Below the pieces are notes generated by a model. That model saw only the letters and a program-made list of their open reading frames with translations, was not told where the DNA came from and did no database searches. 13,078 bases of DNA from CAVRXQ01 sp963831155 (GTDB lineage: Bacteria > Actinomycetota > Acidimicrobiia > Acidimicrobiales > Bog-793), in contig CAWHOY010000003.1 in assembly GCA_963831155.1 (NCBI GenBank), positions 1-13,078 on the forward strand. The letters run 5' to 3'. Of the stretch, positions 1 to 6,988 are shown piece by piece (position 1 is the first letter of the stretch; every line of letters begins with the position of its first letter). The translations under genes were made by a program, and so were the position numbers.

Positions 1-58
1 TCTATTACTTGGACAGGAGCACCAGCGTCGCGTCGCAGTGGCTGACAGAATTCAGCAG

Positions 59-610
59 ATGACCCGGTACGTGGCGCTTCTGAAGGGTGTCAACGTGGGT
101 CGCAGCAAACGCATCGCCATGTCCGACCTGCGGACGCTGTTCACTGGTCTCGGGTACGCGGACGTCACGACCTACCTGGCGAGCGGCAACGCGCTCTTCA
201 CCACGTCCAGCGGTAGACCCGCGGCGTCGCTGGCGGCCGACATGGAGGCGCGCATCACAGCGGAGCTCGGGATGGCGGTGCGCGTGATCGTCAGGACCGC
301 AAGCGAACTCACCGCCGTTATGGCTCGCAACCCGCTCGCTGCGGAACCCCAGAACCCGTCCCGCTTCTTCGTGGGGTTCCTCAGCTCGACGCCCGATCCT
401 TCGCTCGTCAGCTCCGTCGAGCGCGAGCTGCGGGTGAACGCTCCAGATGGGGACGCGATCTGGTTGACGGGCGCCGAGGCGTTCCTCTGGTGCCCAGGCG
501 GTTTCTCGCTGCTGGACCACGCCGCCGCGATCGAGAAACGGCTCGGCGTGGCGGTAACGACGCGCACGTGGAACACGGTCACCAAGCTGGCGCAGATAGC
601 CGCCGGCTAA
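59..610 (+). CDS. DUF1697 domain-containing protein
   Basis: This 183-residue protein fits the DUF1697 family, whose members are about 170-185 residues and have no established biochemical role. The family signature is visible at the N-terminus: MTRYVALLKGVNVGRSKRI, followed by MSDLRTLFTGLGYADVTTYLASGN, which matches the usual 'LLRGINVGG...LR..LE.LGF..V.TYI.SGN' block. A second family block (FFVGFLSS) lies near residue 105. The ATG at 59 is preferred to the in-frame GTG at 38 because family members begin right at the MxxYVALLRG strand; no strong ribosome binding site decides between them. It looks like a stand-alone housekeeping gene with no operon partner in view. The family assignment is firm; the function is unknown. 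Confidence 0.85.
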   Translation: MTRYVALLKGVNVGRSKRIAMSDLRTLFTGLGYADVTTYLASGNALFTTSSGRPAASLAADMEARITAELGMAVRVIVRTASELTAVMARNPLAAEPQNPSRFFVGFLSSTPDPSLVSSVERELRVNAPDGDAIWLTGAEAFLWCPGGFSLLDHAAAIEKRLGVAVTTRTWNTVTKLAQIAAG

Positions 611-717
611 CCGGTGCGATTCGGCGAATCCACGTGTTTAATTGAACTGGATTACTAAAAGCATTCACGACGTTCGACCGAAGTGGGGCGCTGCTTCCTC
701 GGGGCTGCCTCGCCCGG

Positions 718-738
718 TTGGGACTTTCGGCCCATTAA
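718..738 (+). promoter_or_regulatory. DosR/DevR-like binding box upstream of the GAF gene
   Basis: The core GGGACTTTCGGCCC at 720-733 matches 12 of 14 positions of the mycobacterial DosR (DevR) palindrome core GGGACTWWAGTCCC. It is the only such match noticed in the intergenic DNA of this window. It lies about 65 bp upstream of the start of the GAF-domain gene, in the right place and orientation for an activator site. The match is seen directly; control by a DosR-type response regulator is inference. Confidence 0.4.
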
Positions 739-797
739 CTGTCCTCCCCGAAAAGGTCGTATTGAAAGGCACAACTCTCAAGGGGAGGCTTCCGCCA

Positions 798-1301
798 ATG
801 AGCGAGCGACCGGAAGCACAGACGGCGACGCGAGGTGGCGAGCAGAGCGCCGCGATGACGCGGGCCACGCAAGAGCTTCTGCGGCTGATTCCGAAAGCGG
901 ACGGATGCGCCGTCCTACTCGTCGTCGAAGACCAATTGGTCGAGGCATGTCGAGCAGGCAACCTTGGCGAACCCGAGCAGGGCCGATTGGGCATCAATGA
1001 GAGCCTGTCCGGGCTTGCATTACTAAGCGGCTCGGCTTTCCGCTGTGACGACGCCGCAGAGAGCCCGTTCGTCGACCACTCCACGACCAGTCGACTCGGC
1101 GTCGCCTCCTTTGTGAGCGTTCCATTGCGGGATGGCATTCGAGCGGTCGGAGTTTTCATTGCAGCTTCGAAAGCGCGTGCAGCATTCAACGATCGCGACG
1201 TCGAAATGCTGACTAGTACCGCCCAGTCACTGGAGAACGAACTCGCGCCTCGCGCGAGGAGGATTCGACGCTTCGCGCGCGGTAAGCAAGGGCTTGCGTA
1301 A
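798..1301 (+). CDS. Small stand-alone GAF-domain protein
   Basis: This 167-residue protein is almost entirely one GAF domain, roughly residues 18-152. The typical pattern is visible: ADGCAVLLVVEDQLVEA, then NESLSGLALLSGSAFRCDD, SPFVDHSTTSRLGVASFVSVPLRDG and IRAVGVFIAASKARAAFNDRDVEMLTSTA. GAF domains bind small ligands or haem or mediate redox and cyclic-nucleotide sensing. No output domain (kinase, HTH, GGDEF) is attached, and the C-terminus is a basic tail (RARRIRRFARGK). The ATG at 798 is chosen because an excellent Shine-Dalgarno stretch, AAGGGGAGG, lies at 780-788; longer in-frame starts upstream lack one and would run across the DosR-like box. The ligand cannot be told from sequence. It could be a sensor or a remnant of a larger histidine kinase. 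Confidence 0.75.
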   Translation: MSERPEAQTATRGGEQSAAMTRATQELLRLIPKADGCAVLLVVEDQLVEACRAGNLGEPEQGRLGINESLSGLALLSGSAFRCDDAAESPFVDHSTTSRLGVASFVSVPLRDGIRAVGVFIAASKARAAFNDRDVEMLTSTAQSLENELAPRARRIRRFARGKQGLA

Positions 1302-1525
1302 TCTCTCCCTGGACCGTCGGGCAACGGGTCCTGCGTAATCCTGCACTATTGAGCAGCGTGTTCACGCGCGCCCGCGAGTGCCTCCTACCACTTTGTGGTC
1401 ACCCTCGGCGCGTCTGATGACACGCGTTATGAGCTCGTCGCGGCGTGTGTCGAATCGGTCACGTTGAGTTGCGAACCTCTGGTCACCGCCGATCATCTTT
1501 CGCCTTCGATCTCGTTGCCCCCGTG

Positions 1526-2089
1526 TCACTCCAACGGAATGCGGCTGTCCCATCGGTCGTAGTAGGGACGTACGCCAAAGACTTTCGCGAGAGCCCAGAG
1601 CGGCGGGAGCATGAGATTCTGCGCCCAGATCGGCGGAGCAGTCGGACGGCTTTCGTGGCGAAAGTGCCAGAAGGTGGCGCCGAGCTGAAGCGGGTTCTTC
1701 GGTGCACCCCGAGGTGTTGTCCCGCCATCGGCCACGAGACCCGCTAGTGCCTCGTGCCACTCCTTTGTGTGCATTGCCGGGCGGAGTTCGACGATGCCTT
1801 GGACCTCGACTGATCCGAGGTTGCCTTCGGAGTGACGGACCCCAGCGGGCACGACGATCGTGTCACCCGCTTTGGCGACGTGCTCTTCGCCGTTGAGAGT
1901 GAAGCGAGCTTCTCCGGAAGTGATGGTGAAGCGCTCTTCCTTGTGCGGATGAATGTGCTCGCTGACGAGGCCACCTGGGACGCTTCGCCAGTTGAAGCGG
2001 ACGAAACCTCCATCGCCATTCTCAACGACCTCGGTGTACTCGACCCACTCGCCGGTCGCGGGATTGAAGAAGGGTCGGAAACCGCTCAT
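1526..2089 (-). CDS. Cupin-domain protein, third gene of SDR operon
   Basis: This 187-residue protein has a single small cupin barrel. Cupin motif 1 reads HIHPHKEE (metal ligands likely H45, H47 and E51 or E52). Motif 2 fits G-x5-P-x-G-x2-H-x3-N exactly, as GDTIVVPAGVRHSEGN, with H86 as the fourth ligand. A helical C-terminal extension follows (WHEALAGLVADGG and a hydrophobic LPPLWALAKVFGV segment), as in many stand-alone actinobacterial cupins. It probably binds one divalent metal; whether it is an enzyme (dioxygenase, isomerase) or a binding protein cannot be said. It starts 22 bp after the stop of the membrane protein gene on the same strand and is the last gene of the SDR/membrane protein/cupin operon. 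No strong Shine-Dalgarno sequence is seen, so translation may be coupled to the gene before it. Confidence 0.8.
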   Translation of the reverse strand: MSGFRPFFNPATGEWVEYTEVVENGDGGFVRFNWRSVPGGLVSEHIHPHKEERFTITSGEARFTLNGEEHVAKAGDTIVVPAGVRHSEGNLGSVEVQGIVELRPAMHTKEWHEALAGLVADGGTTPRGAPKNPLQLGATFWHFRHESRPTAPPIWAQNLMLPPLWALAKVFGVRPYYDRWDSRIPLE

Positions 2090-2111
2090 GGGACGACGGC
2101 GCGCAGCGGCG

Positions 2112-2756
2112 TCACGTGGCCTTCGCGGCTAGCACGACCGGACCCGCCGAGCTACGACGCCGAACACCGGCAAGGTCATGGAAGCCAACAAAGGCGGTCC
2201 CAAGGAGCAAGATGCCGGCAGCAATGCCTGTCGTCGCGACGAGCGATCTCCCGGACATCGTGACGACAAGGATCACCGGTCCGATGGTGAGGATTCCACC
2301 GACCAAGCGGTAGCGAGGAATATCGACCACATGGTCGAGCCAGAGGAGCAGTGGCCCGATCGTGATGGCGATCGACGGCAGAACCCAGTCGGAGCGATGG
2401 ATGGCGATCACAATGACGGGGAGGATGAATGCGGCGACGAGCTCGAGAATGGTCGAGATCGTGACCGATCGTTCAATCCGCTTCGCCTCCGCACTCGTCG
2501 GGCGAGGAGCGGTGCCGGTCGTGACCCTGATGGCGTACGAAAAGACGCCTATCACGGTCACACCGAACACGGCGATGAGGAGATCCTTCACGCGCCCGCC
2601 GATGACGAGGCTGCCACGCACCAACCAGAAAGCAGCAAACGCTGCCTGAATGAGGCCGCCGATACGCCGAACTCGCCGCGACCATGCCGCCTTCGGGCTT
2701 CGGTCCTCCGGATTCATCGCATCCGTCTTCGTCGTCGCGAACGTTTGAGCTGTCAT
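2112..2756 (-). CDS. Six-helix integral membrane protein, function unknown
   Basis: I do not recognise a named family for this 214-residue protein. After a charged, cytoplasmic-looking N-terminus (about 32 residues with RRVRR) it shows about six hydrophobic segments, near residues 33-55, 58-78, 99-119, 123-142, 150-168 and 172-192, ending in a short basic tail. The start at 2756 is fixed by a clear GGAGG five bases upstream of the ATG. The longer open frame upstream overlaps the SDR gene and has low-complexity, Arg/Ser-rich composition typical of an antisense reading. It sits 20 bp downstream of the SDR gene and 22 bp upstream of the cupin gene, so the three are very probably co-transcribed. 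Confidence 0.7.
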   Translation of the reverse strand: MTAQTFATTKTDAMNPEDRSPKAAWSRRVRRIGGLIQAAFAAFWLVRGSLVIGGRVKDLLIAVFGVTVIGVFSYAIRVTTGTAPRPTSAEAKRIERSVTISTILELVAAFILPVIVIAIHRSDWVLPSIAITIGPLLLWLDHVVDIPRYRLVGGILTIGPVILVVTMSGRSLVATTGIAAGILLLGTAFVGFHDLAGVRRRSSAGPVVLAAKAT

Positions 2757-2776
2757 GGGTGCCTCCGATTTGACCG

Positions 2777-3724
2777 TTAGTTCGTGTTTGCTCGGTTTCG
2801 ATACCAAGCGACTGTCGCAGAGATCGCCTCGGGCAAAGGCGTCCCCGAGTTTCCGAACGTCGACTCGTACTTCGTCGTGTCGAGCACGAATGGCTCGTCG
2901 AACTCGTAGGTGAGCTCGGCGAGTTCGCGCATCGTCGGGTTGACGAGACCAAGGGCGCGCACGGCGAAGTTGGACAGCGAGCGAATCCCGACGGGATGGC
3001 CGACGTCCTGGGCGACGAGATCGAGGAATGCCCGGGTCGTGACGGTCTCTGGACCGGGCAGGTGCCACACCTCACCGATCGCACGAGAGTCGGTGCCGAG
3101 GGTCGCGAGACCCGCGGCGATGTCGGGGACGTAGCTGTAGGTGTGGGGCAGGTTCGGGTTGCCGATGAAGTCGGCGCGTTTGCCTGCCAGGGCGTTGCCA
3201 AAGACCCGCTCGCCGAGTGTCGAGGCGACAACGCCGGCACCGAAGAAGTCCGACGCCCGGCCGATGGCGATGCGCACCCGACCGGCGTCTTGGGCTTCGA
3301 GCAATTCCTCGGCCATCGCCGCACGAGCTCGGCCCTTGACGGTCTTCGCGGCGAGCGGGAGGTCCTCGGTCATCCGTCCGCCCTTGACCGGGCCGTAGGC
3401 ATAGAGGTTCTCGAGGCTGACGAAAAGCGCGCCGTTGCGCTCGGCTGCAGTTAGCACCCCCCGTTGCAACGGTGGGAAGCGCTCGGGCCACTCGGTATAT
3501 GGCGCGTTCAAACATTGGTAGACGACCGACGCGCCCTTGGCCGCATCGGCCGTGGCTTCGGGGTCGGTCGCGTCGACCGTCCGCCAGTCGACTCCGTCGG
3601 CGAGGATGCGTGGTCGCTCACGCGAGACTGCCCGAACCGAGACGCCCGACTCCGCGAGGTGCGCGGCGAGAGATGTTCCAACTTGGCCGGTTCCGAACAC
3701 GACGTGCAGTCGGTCCTCACCCAT
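2777..3724 (-). CDS. NAD(P)-dependent epimerase/dehydratase-like SDR protein
   Basis: This 315-residue protein is an extended/atypical short-chain dehydrogenase. It has an N-terminal Rossmann motif (VVFGTGQVGTSLA, glycines at residues 11-16), an acidic/adenine-binding loop region (VDATDP) and a YGPVK sequence at residues 110-114 that provides the YxxxK catalytic pair. The C-terminal half (SYVPDIAAGLATLG, EVWHLPGPETVTTRAFLDLV) is typical of NAD-dependent epimerase/dehydratase relatives. The substrate is unknown. The ATG at 3724 has AAGGGA seven bases upstream. It is the first gene of a three-gene minus-strand operon, divergent from a winged-helix regulator, with an operator-like dyad in its promoter. 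Induction by the regulator's ligand, perhaps an electrophile or phenolic compound as for many MarR-SDR pairs, is inference. Confidence 0.85.
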   Translation of the reverse strand: MGEDRLHVVFGTGQVGTSLAAHLAESGVSVRAVSRERPRILADGVDWRTVDATDPEATADAAKGASVVYQCLNAPYTEWPERFPPLQRGVLTAAERNGALFVSLENLYAYGPVKGGRMTEDLPLAAKTVKGRARAAMAEELLEAQDAGRVRIAIGRASDFFGAGVVASTLGERVFGNALAGKRADFIGNPNLPHTYSYVPDIAAGLATLGTDSRAIGEVWHLPGPETVTTRAFLDLVAQDVGHPVGIRSLSNFAVRALGLVNPTMRELAELTYEFDEPFVLDTTKYESTFGNSGTPLPEAISATVAWYRNRANTN

Positions 3725-3793
3725 GGCTACGTCCCTTCACGGACAAGCGAGGGGTTCTGGCCGCAGAAATGCCCAGAGTCGATGTCCAAGGAA

Positions 3794-3822
3794 AACATAC
3801 GCTAGTTGCAACTAACTAGCAA
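3794..3822 (-). promoter_or_regulatory. Predicted promoter of the SDR operon
   Basis: Reading the minus strand, TTGCTA (complement of 3817-3822) and TATGTT (complement of 3794-3799) are separated by exactly 17 bp. Each matches the sigma-70 -35 and -10 consensus at four of six positions. The start of the SDR gene is 70 bp downstream. The dyad at 3801-3820 fills the spacer. Confidence 0.45.
3801..3820. promoter_or_regulatory. Dyad operator between SDR operon and winged-helix regulator
   Basis: The 20-bp sequence GCTAGTTGCAACTAACTAGC carries two overlapping symmetries: perfect 7-bp outer arms (GCTAGTT/AACTAGC) and a perfect 12-bp inner palindrome TAGTTGCAACTA (3803-3814). The TTGCAA core resembles operators of many MarR-type regulators. 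It lies in the divergent intergenic region, within the spacer of the predicted SDR promoter. Binding by the adjacent regulator is inference. Confidence 0.6.
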
Positions 3823-3833
3823 ATAACTTCTAG

Positions 3834-3839
3834 TACAAT
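3834..3839 (+). promoter_or_regulatory. Possible -10 element of the winged-helix regulator gene
   Basis: TACAAT matches the -10 consensus at five of six positions and lies 17 bp before the ATG at 3857. This would give a very short 5' leader of about 10-12 bases. No good -35 is found at the proper distance; the operator dyad occupies that place. Confidence 0.35.
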
Positions 3840-3856
3840 CAAACTAGGCTTTGGTC

Positions 3857-4207
3857 ATGGCGGAGTGGAGTTTCCTTACTAACCACGCCCGAGCTCTCGT
3901 CTGTATCGCCCACGACCCGGGCATACGTTTGCGCGAAATTGCCGCTTCGCTCGACATCACTGAGCGCAGCGCCTTCGGAATCGTCACCGAACTGATCGGG
4001 TCTGGCTACGTCGTCAAAGACAAACACGGTCGTCGCAATCGCTACTCCATTCGAACCCACTTGCCGCTCGGGGAGTCCGTCGGCCGGGAGCGAACGATCG
4101 GCGAGTTGCTCGATTTGCTTGTGGAGGCCGAGCTCTTCGACGATCGACTGGAGGACGGAGTTGAAAAAGTTGCGAATCCAAACGTTGACGACAATGCGGG
4201 GGTCTGA
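3857..4207 (+). CDS. Winged-helix transcriptional regulator (MarR/ArsR-like)
   Basis: This 116-residue protein has one winged helix-turn-helix. The HTH is near residues 24-52 (RLREIAASLDITERSAFGIVTELIGSGYV) and the wing near 53-66 (KDKHGRRNRYSI). Its ligand domain is minimal, only a C-terminal helix (TIGELLDLLVEAELF) probably used for dimerisation. It has a single cysteine (C16) in helix 1, with no CxC or metal motif, so it is not an obvious metal sensor. The ATG at 3857 is chosen over the TTG at 3851 two codons upstream. It is divergent from the SDR operon across a strong dyad and probably represses that operon and itself. It is also 45 bp upstream of, and co-directional with, the DUF4389 gene, so it may head that operon too. 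Confidence 0.75.
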   Translation: MAEWSFLTNHARALVCIAHDPGIRLREIAASLDITERSAFGIVTELIGSGYVVKDKHGRRNRYSIRTHLPLGESVGRERTIGELLDLLVEAELFDDRLEDGVEKVANPNVDDNAGV

Positions 4208-4252
4208 CGAGCCACACGGTCAGATTCCAACGACACCACTCGGGGGTTCAAG

Positions 4253-4837
4253 GTGACGACGTACCCCGTCACCTTTGACCTCGACAGGCCGGCGAAGATG
4301 GGCCGTGCTCAGCTGTTCTTGCGGATCCTGCTTTTGATCCTCGTGTCGTGGATCGCAGGTTCGGGCGGCGGGCTCGGACTTGTCTATCTCGGCATACCAG
4401 TCGTCGTGGCGATCCTCATCGCACAAAAGGGCGGCGAACGATACGTGGCAGAGGACGGCGAGCGCGTGACATCGTGGCTCACCTTCATCGTCGGGCTGCT
4501 CGCCTACGTCGCACTCCTCACCGACGAGCTACCGAGTAGTAGTCGGTCCGTTGTTCGGCTCGATATCGTCCGCTCGGGATCGCCGACCGTCGGCACCGCA
4601 CTTTTGCGCATCTTGCAGGCGATTCCGAGTGCTCTCGTTCTGGCCTTGATCGGGATCGTCGGTTCGATCGTTTGGGTGGTCGCTGCGGTCTTCATCTTGC
4701 TGAACGAGAGCTATCCCGAGACGCTTTGGAACTTCCAGCGCGGTGCGGTCCGTTGGGAGGCTCGCCTTCTCGGTTACCTCGCTTCGCTTGTTGACACATA
4801 TCCGCCTTTCTCGTTCGACACCGGCCCAATGTCATGA
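4253..4837 (+). CDS. DUF4389 membrane protein
   Basis: This 194-residue protein belongs to DUF4389. The C-terminal half shows the family signature: hydrophobic LALIGIVGSIVWVVAAVFILLNESYPETLWNF, then QRGAVRWEARLLGYLASLVDTYPPFSF. A weaker echo of the same pattern (FIVGLLAYVALLTDELP) occurs in the N-terminal half, suggesting an internally repeated fold. Membrane segments are near residues 20-36, 44-57, 72-87 and a long one near 118-150. The family's function is not known. The GTG start at 4253 follows the G-rich stretch CGGGGG. Its stop overlaps the start of the flavoprotein gene as ATGA, so the two are translationally coupled and likely work together, perhaps with electron transfer at the membrane. 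That last step is inference only. Confidence 0.8.
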   Translation: MTTYPVTFDLDRPAKMGRAQLFLRILLLILVSWIAGSGGGLGLVYLGIPVVVAILIAQKGGERYVAEDGERVTSWLTFIVGLLAYVALLTDELPSSSRSVVRLDIVRSGSPTVGTALLRILQAIPSALVLALIGIVGSIVWVVAAVFILLNESYPETLWNFQRGAVRWEARLLGYLASLVDTYPPFSFDTGPMS

Positions 4838-5829
4838 CGACAACGGTCGAGTCCCTCGCAACAGCGGTGATCGCGATGGACACGAAGAGCTACGACGTGG
4901 TGGTGATCGGTGGCGGAGCGGCTGGGTTGAGCGCGGCACTGGTCCTTGGCAGAGCGCGACGCCCAGTTGCGGTCGTCGATGCAGGAGAGCCGCGAAACGC
5001 CCCCGCGGCCCACATGCAAGGGTTCTTGTCGCGGGATGGGATGCCTCCGACGGACCTGCTCGCAGCAGGTCGGGCTGAGGTCGCCGGGTACGGCGTAGAG
5101 CTCATCGACGACAGCGCGAACGGGATCGAGACTGGCTTCGACGTTCGCCTCGCGAGCGGTCGGCGACTGCATGCTCGGCGGATCTTGGTCGCGACCGGTG
5201 TGAGCGATGAACTGCCCGACATCCCTGGCGTGCGCGAACGGTGGGGCCGGGACCTCCTGCACTGCCCGTACTGCCACGGATGGGAGGTCCGAGACCAGCC
5301 CGTTGGAGTGCTCGGGACCCGGCCAGGTTCGGTGCAGCACGCGCTCTTGGTGCGACAGTGGTCTGACGACCTTGTCTTTTTCGTCCACACCTACGACCTT
5401 TCCCCGACCGAACGGGTTCAGTTGGAATCCCGCGGCATTCAGATCGTGACCGGAGCGATCGCCCGACTGGTCATCGAGTCAGATCGGTTGACCGGTGTGG
5501 CACTGGTCGACGGTCGCGTAGTTGCGAGAGCGGCGGTCTTCGTTAGCCCCGGCAACGTCCCGCATGCTGACGGACTTCTCACCGGGTTGGGATGCGAAGT
5601 CGGTGAGGACGGCTTCGTCACCGTCAACGCCACAGGCAAGACGAGTGTCTTCGGAGTCTGGGCCGCGGGCAACGTGGTCGATCCGCGCGCTCAAGTCATC
5701 ACGTCTGCGGGTGCCGGGTCGGCAGCGGCGATCGCTATCAATGCGGATCTCGTCGACGAAGACGTGGCGCGAGCGGTCGAACAACGTGACTCCGGCCGCG
5801 TCTTCGCCGCCGCAATCGGCGCTTCGTAG
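4834..5829 (+). CDS. Thioredoxin-reductase-like FAD oxidoreductase (CPYC)
   Basis: This 331-residue flavoprotein has the two-domain thioredoxin-reductase layout. An FAD dinucleotide fold lies at the N-terminus (VVVIGGGAAGLSAALVLGRA, about residues 22-41), a redox-active CPYC at 144-147 within HCPYCHGWE, and an FAD-closing motif near 273-283 (FGVWAAGNVVDP). The second nucleotide-binding fold is atypical: GVLGTRPGSVQHA replaces the usual GGGDSA, and no HRR NADPH phosphate clamp is evident. The electron donor may therefore differ from NADPH, or the enzyme may serve another partner than thioredoxin. No thioredoxin gene is nearby. The ATG at 4834 overlaps the DUF4389 stop (ATGA); a second ATG at 4876, just before the FAD fold, is possible. 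It is convergent with arsM, 333 bp away, so a role in arsenic redox balance is conceivable but unproven. Confidence 0.8.
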   Translation: MTTTVESLATAVIAMDTKSYDVVVIGGGAAGLSAALVLGRARRPVAVVDAGEPRNAPAAHMQGFLSRDGMPPTDLLAAGRAEVAGYGVELIDDSANGIETGFDVRLASGRRLHARRILVATGVSDELPDIPGVRERWGRDLLHCPYCHGWEVRDQPVGVLGTRPGSVQHALLVRQWSDDLVFFVHTYDLSPTERVQLESRGIQIVTGAIARLVIESDRLTGVALVDGRVVARAAVFVSPGNVPHADGLLTGLGCEVGEDGFVTVNATGKTSVFGVWAAGNVVDPRAQVITSAGAGSAAAIAINADLVDEDVARAVEQRDSGRVFAAAIGAS

Positions 5830-6162
5830 CAGCCGCCGGCCAGCCATCTCGACGGAAGGTAACGGTCCTCTCATCGAGTCGTCAGTTACGACAGCCACGT
5901 GATGGGTCGCTGATCCGCCGCCATCAGGGCGCGGTCGAGAACGAACTCTCGTGTCAACTGCCGGATTGAAACCGCGTCCAATAACAAGCGTCAGCGTTAG
6001 AACTTGGAAATAGCACCAAGCGCCGGCTTCGTGCGTCACATTGCGGCACTTTGATGTCACCCGCCGCGTCTTTATGTGTTATGGGGCAACCTCCTCGTCC
6101 TCGCCGCCGTCCTCAAGTCGATCACACGGTCTTAACTCGGCAGCGACGACAGCTGCGCGTCG
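5830..6162. other. Gene-free stretch between convergent genes
   Basis: No convincing gene was found in these 333 bp on either strand. Open frames crossing it are antisense to the flavoprotein or short and low-complexity. Two weak inverted repeats are present: GTCGT-N5-ACGAC at 5878-5892 and CTTGG-N8-CCAAG at 6003-6020. Neither is followed by a T-run, so neither can be called an intrinsic terminator. Confidence 0.5.
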
Positions 6163-6984
6163 TCACCAGCACGACCTCGGATCTGCTGGGACCTCGTGCG
6201 ATGCGACTGCCGCGGCGCCCACTTCTGACGGCTTGGTCGCCTTGACGATGGCGGAGTGCATACCGGTGAGGTACTCGGCAGTTGGCGTGATGCTGACATT
6301 CTCGAATCCTGCAGCTCGAAGTCCTGCCTCGTACTCGGCGAACGAAAGGGCGCCCGCGACGCAGCCGACGTAGGTTCCCCGCTCGGCTCGCTGCTCCTGT
6401 GTCAGGTCGTCATCGGCGACGACGTCGCTGATTCCGATGCGTCCACCCGGCCGGAGCACGCGATGCATCTCGGCGAACACCTGAGGCTTGTCGGTTGAGA
6501 GATTGATGACGCAGTTGGAGATGACGACATCGACGGTGTTTGCCGGAAGCGGCACGCTTTCGATGAACCCCTTCAGGAACTCGACGTTCGTGAACCCGGC
6601 TGCGTCGCGGTTCTTGATCGCGAGAGCGAGCATTTCCTCGGTCATGTCGAGCCCGTAGACCTTGCCGGAGGGTCCGACGCGCTTGGCCGAGAGCAGAACG
6701 TCAATGCCCCCTCCGGATCCGAGGTCGAGCACGACCTCCCCGGGATCGAGATCGGCCACGGCTGTCGGGTTGCCGCATCCGAGACTTGCGAGGACCGCAG
6801 TTTCGGGCAGTCCTTCGTCGGCGAGCGTGTCATAGAAAACAGGTCCGGTCGCGTGACCCTCCTCGGCGCATGTTGTCCCCGGGTGGCAGCAATCGGACGC
6901 CGCTCCTGCACCCGAGCTCACGGTATTTGCCGCCTCCGCGTAGCGGCGCCGCACTTCGTCACGAAGCTCTGTGTCATTGGTCAC
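6163..6984 (-). CDS. arsM: Arsenite S-adenosylmethionine methyltransferase
   Basis: This 273-residue cytoplasmic enzyme methylates trivalent arsenic with SAM and thiols, giving methylated and finally volatile arsenicals. The SAM-binding motif I is VLDLGSGGGIDVLLSA (about residues 85-100), followed by acidic D113 (GLDMTEEML). The four conserved ArsM cysteines are visible: C32/C33 in DCCHPG, C70 in LGCGNP, C158 in NCVINLSTDK and C208 in GCVAGALSF. The last two form the canonical As(III) site. A further cysteine ends the protein (SCW), recalling the cysteine-rich tails of other ArsMs. The GTG at 6984 is preferred because AGGAG lies seven bases upstream and the gene then begins 4 bp after the arsR1 stop; longer starts overlap arsR1. 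It is co-transcribed with arsR1 from an ArsR-operator promoter. Confidence 0.95.
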   Translation of the reverse strand: MTNDTELRDEVRRRYAEAANTVSSGAGAASDCCHPGTTCAEEGHATGPVFYDTLADEGLPETAVLASLGCGNPTAVADLDPGEVVLDLGSGGGIDVLLSAKRVGPSGKVYGLDMTEEMLALAIKNRDAAGFTNVEFLKGFIESVPLPANTVDVVISNCVINLSTDKPQVFAEMHRVLRPGGRIGISDVVADDDLTQEQRAERGTYVGCVAGALSFAEYEAGLRAAGFENVSITPTAEYLTGMHSAIVKATKPSEVGAAAVASHEVPADPRSCW

Positions 6985-6988
6985 GTCA

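Noticed and set aside
1387..1399. Palindrome ACCACTTTGTGGT as a terminator of the cupin operon
   Set aside because: The stem is only 5 bp, it lies 130 bp past the stop and has no T-run on either strand.
1362..1525. Possible coding remnant on the minus strand downstream of the cupin gene
   Set aside because: The translated stretch is charged and somewhat protein-like, but it has no recognisable motif, start or ribosome binding site; not supported.
2178..2780. Open frame of 200 codons on the plus strand
   Set aside because: It is antisense to the six-helix membrane protein, very Asp/Arg-rich, with no family features.
2473..3324. Open frame of 283 codons on the minus strand
   Set aside because: It overlaps the SDR and membrane protein genes in another frame and is dominated by Ser, Arg, Pro and Thr; both real genes have domains and ribosome binding sites.
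5479..6060. Minus-strand frame of 193 codons reaching into the region between the flavoprotein and arsM
   Set aside because: Most of it is antisense to the flavoprotein, with Arg/Asp-rich composition and no domain.
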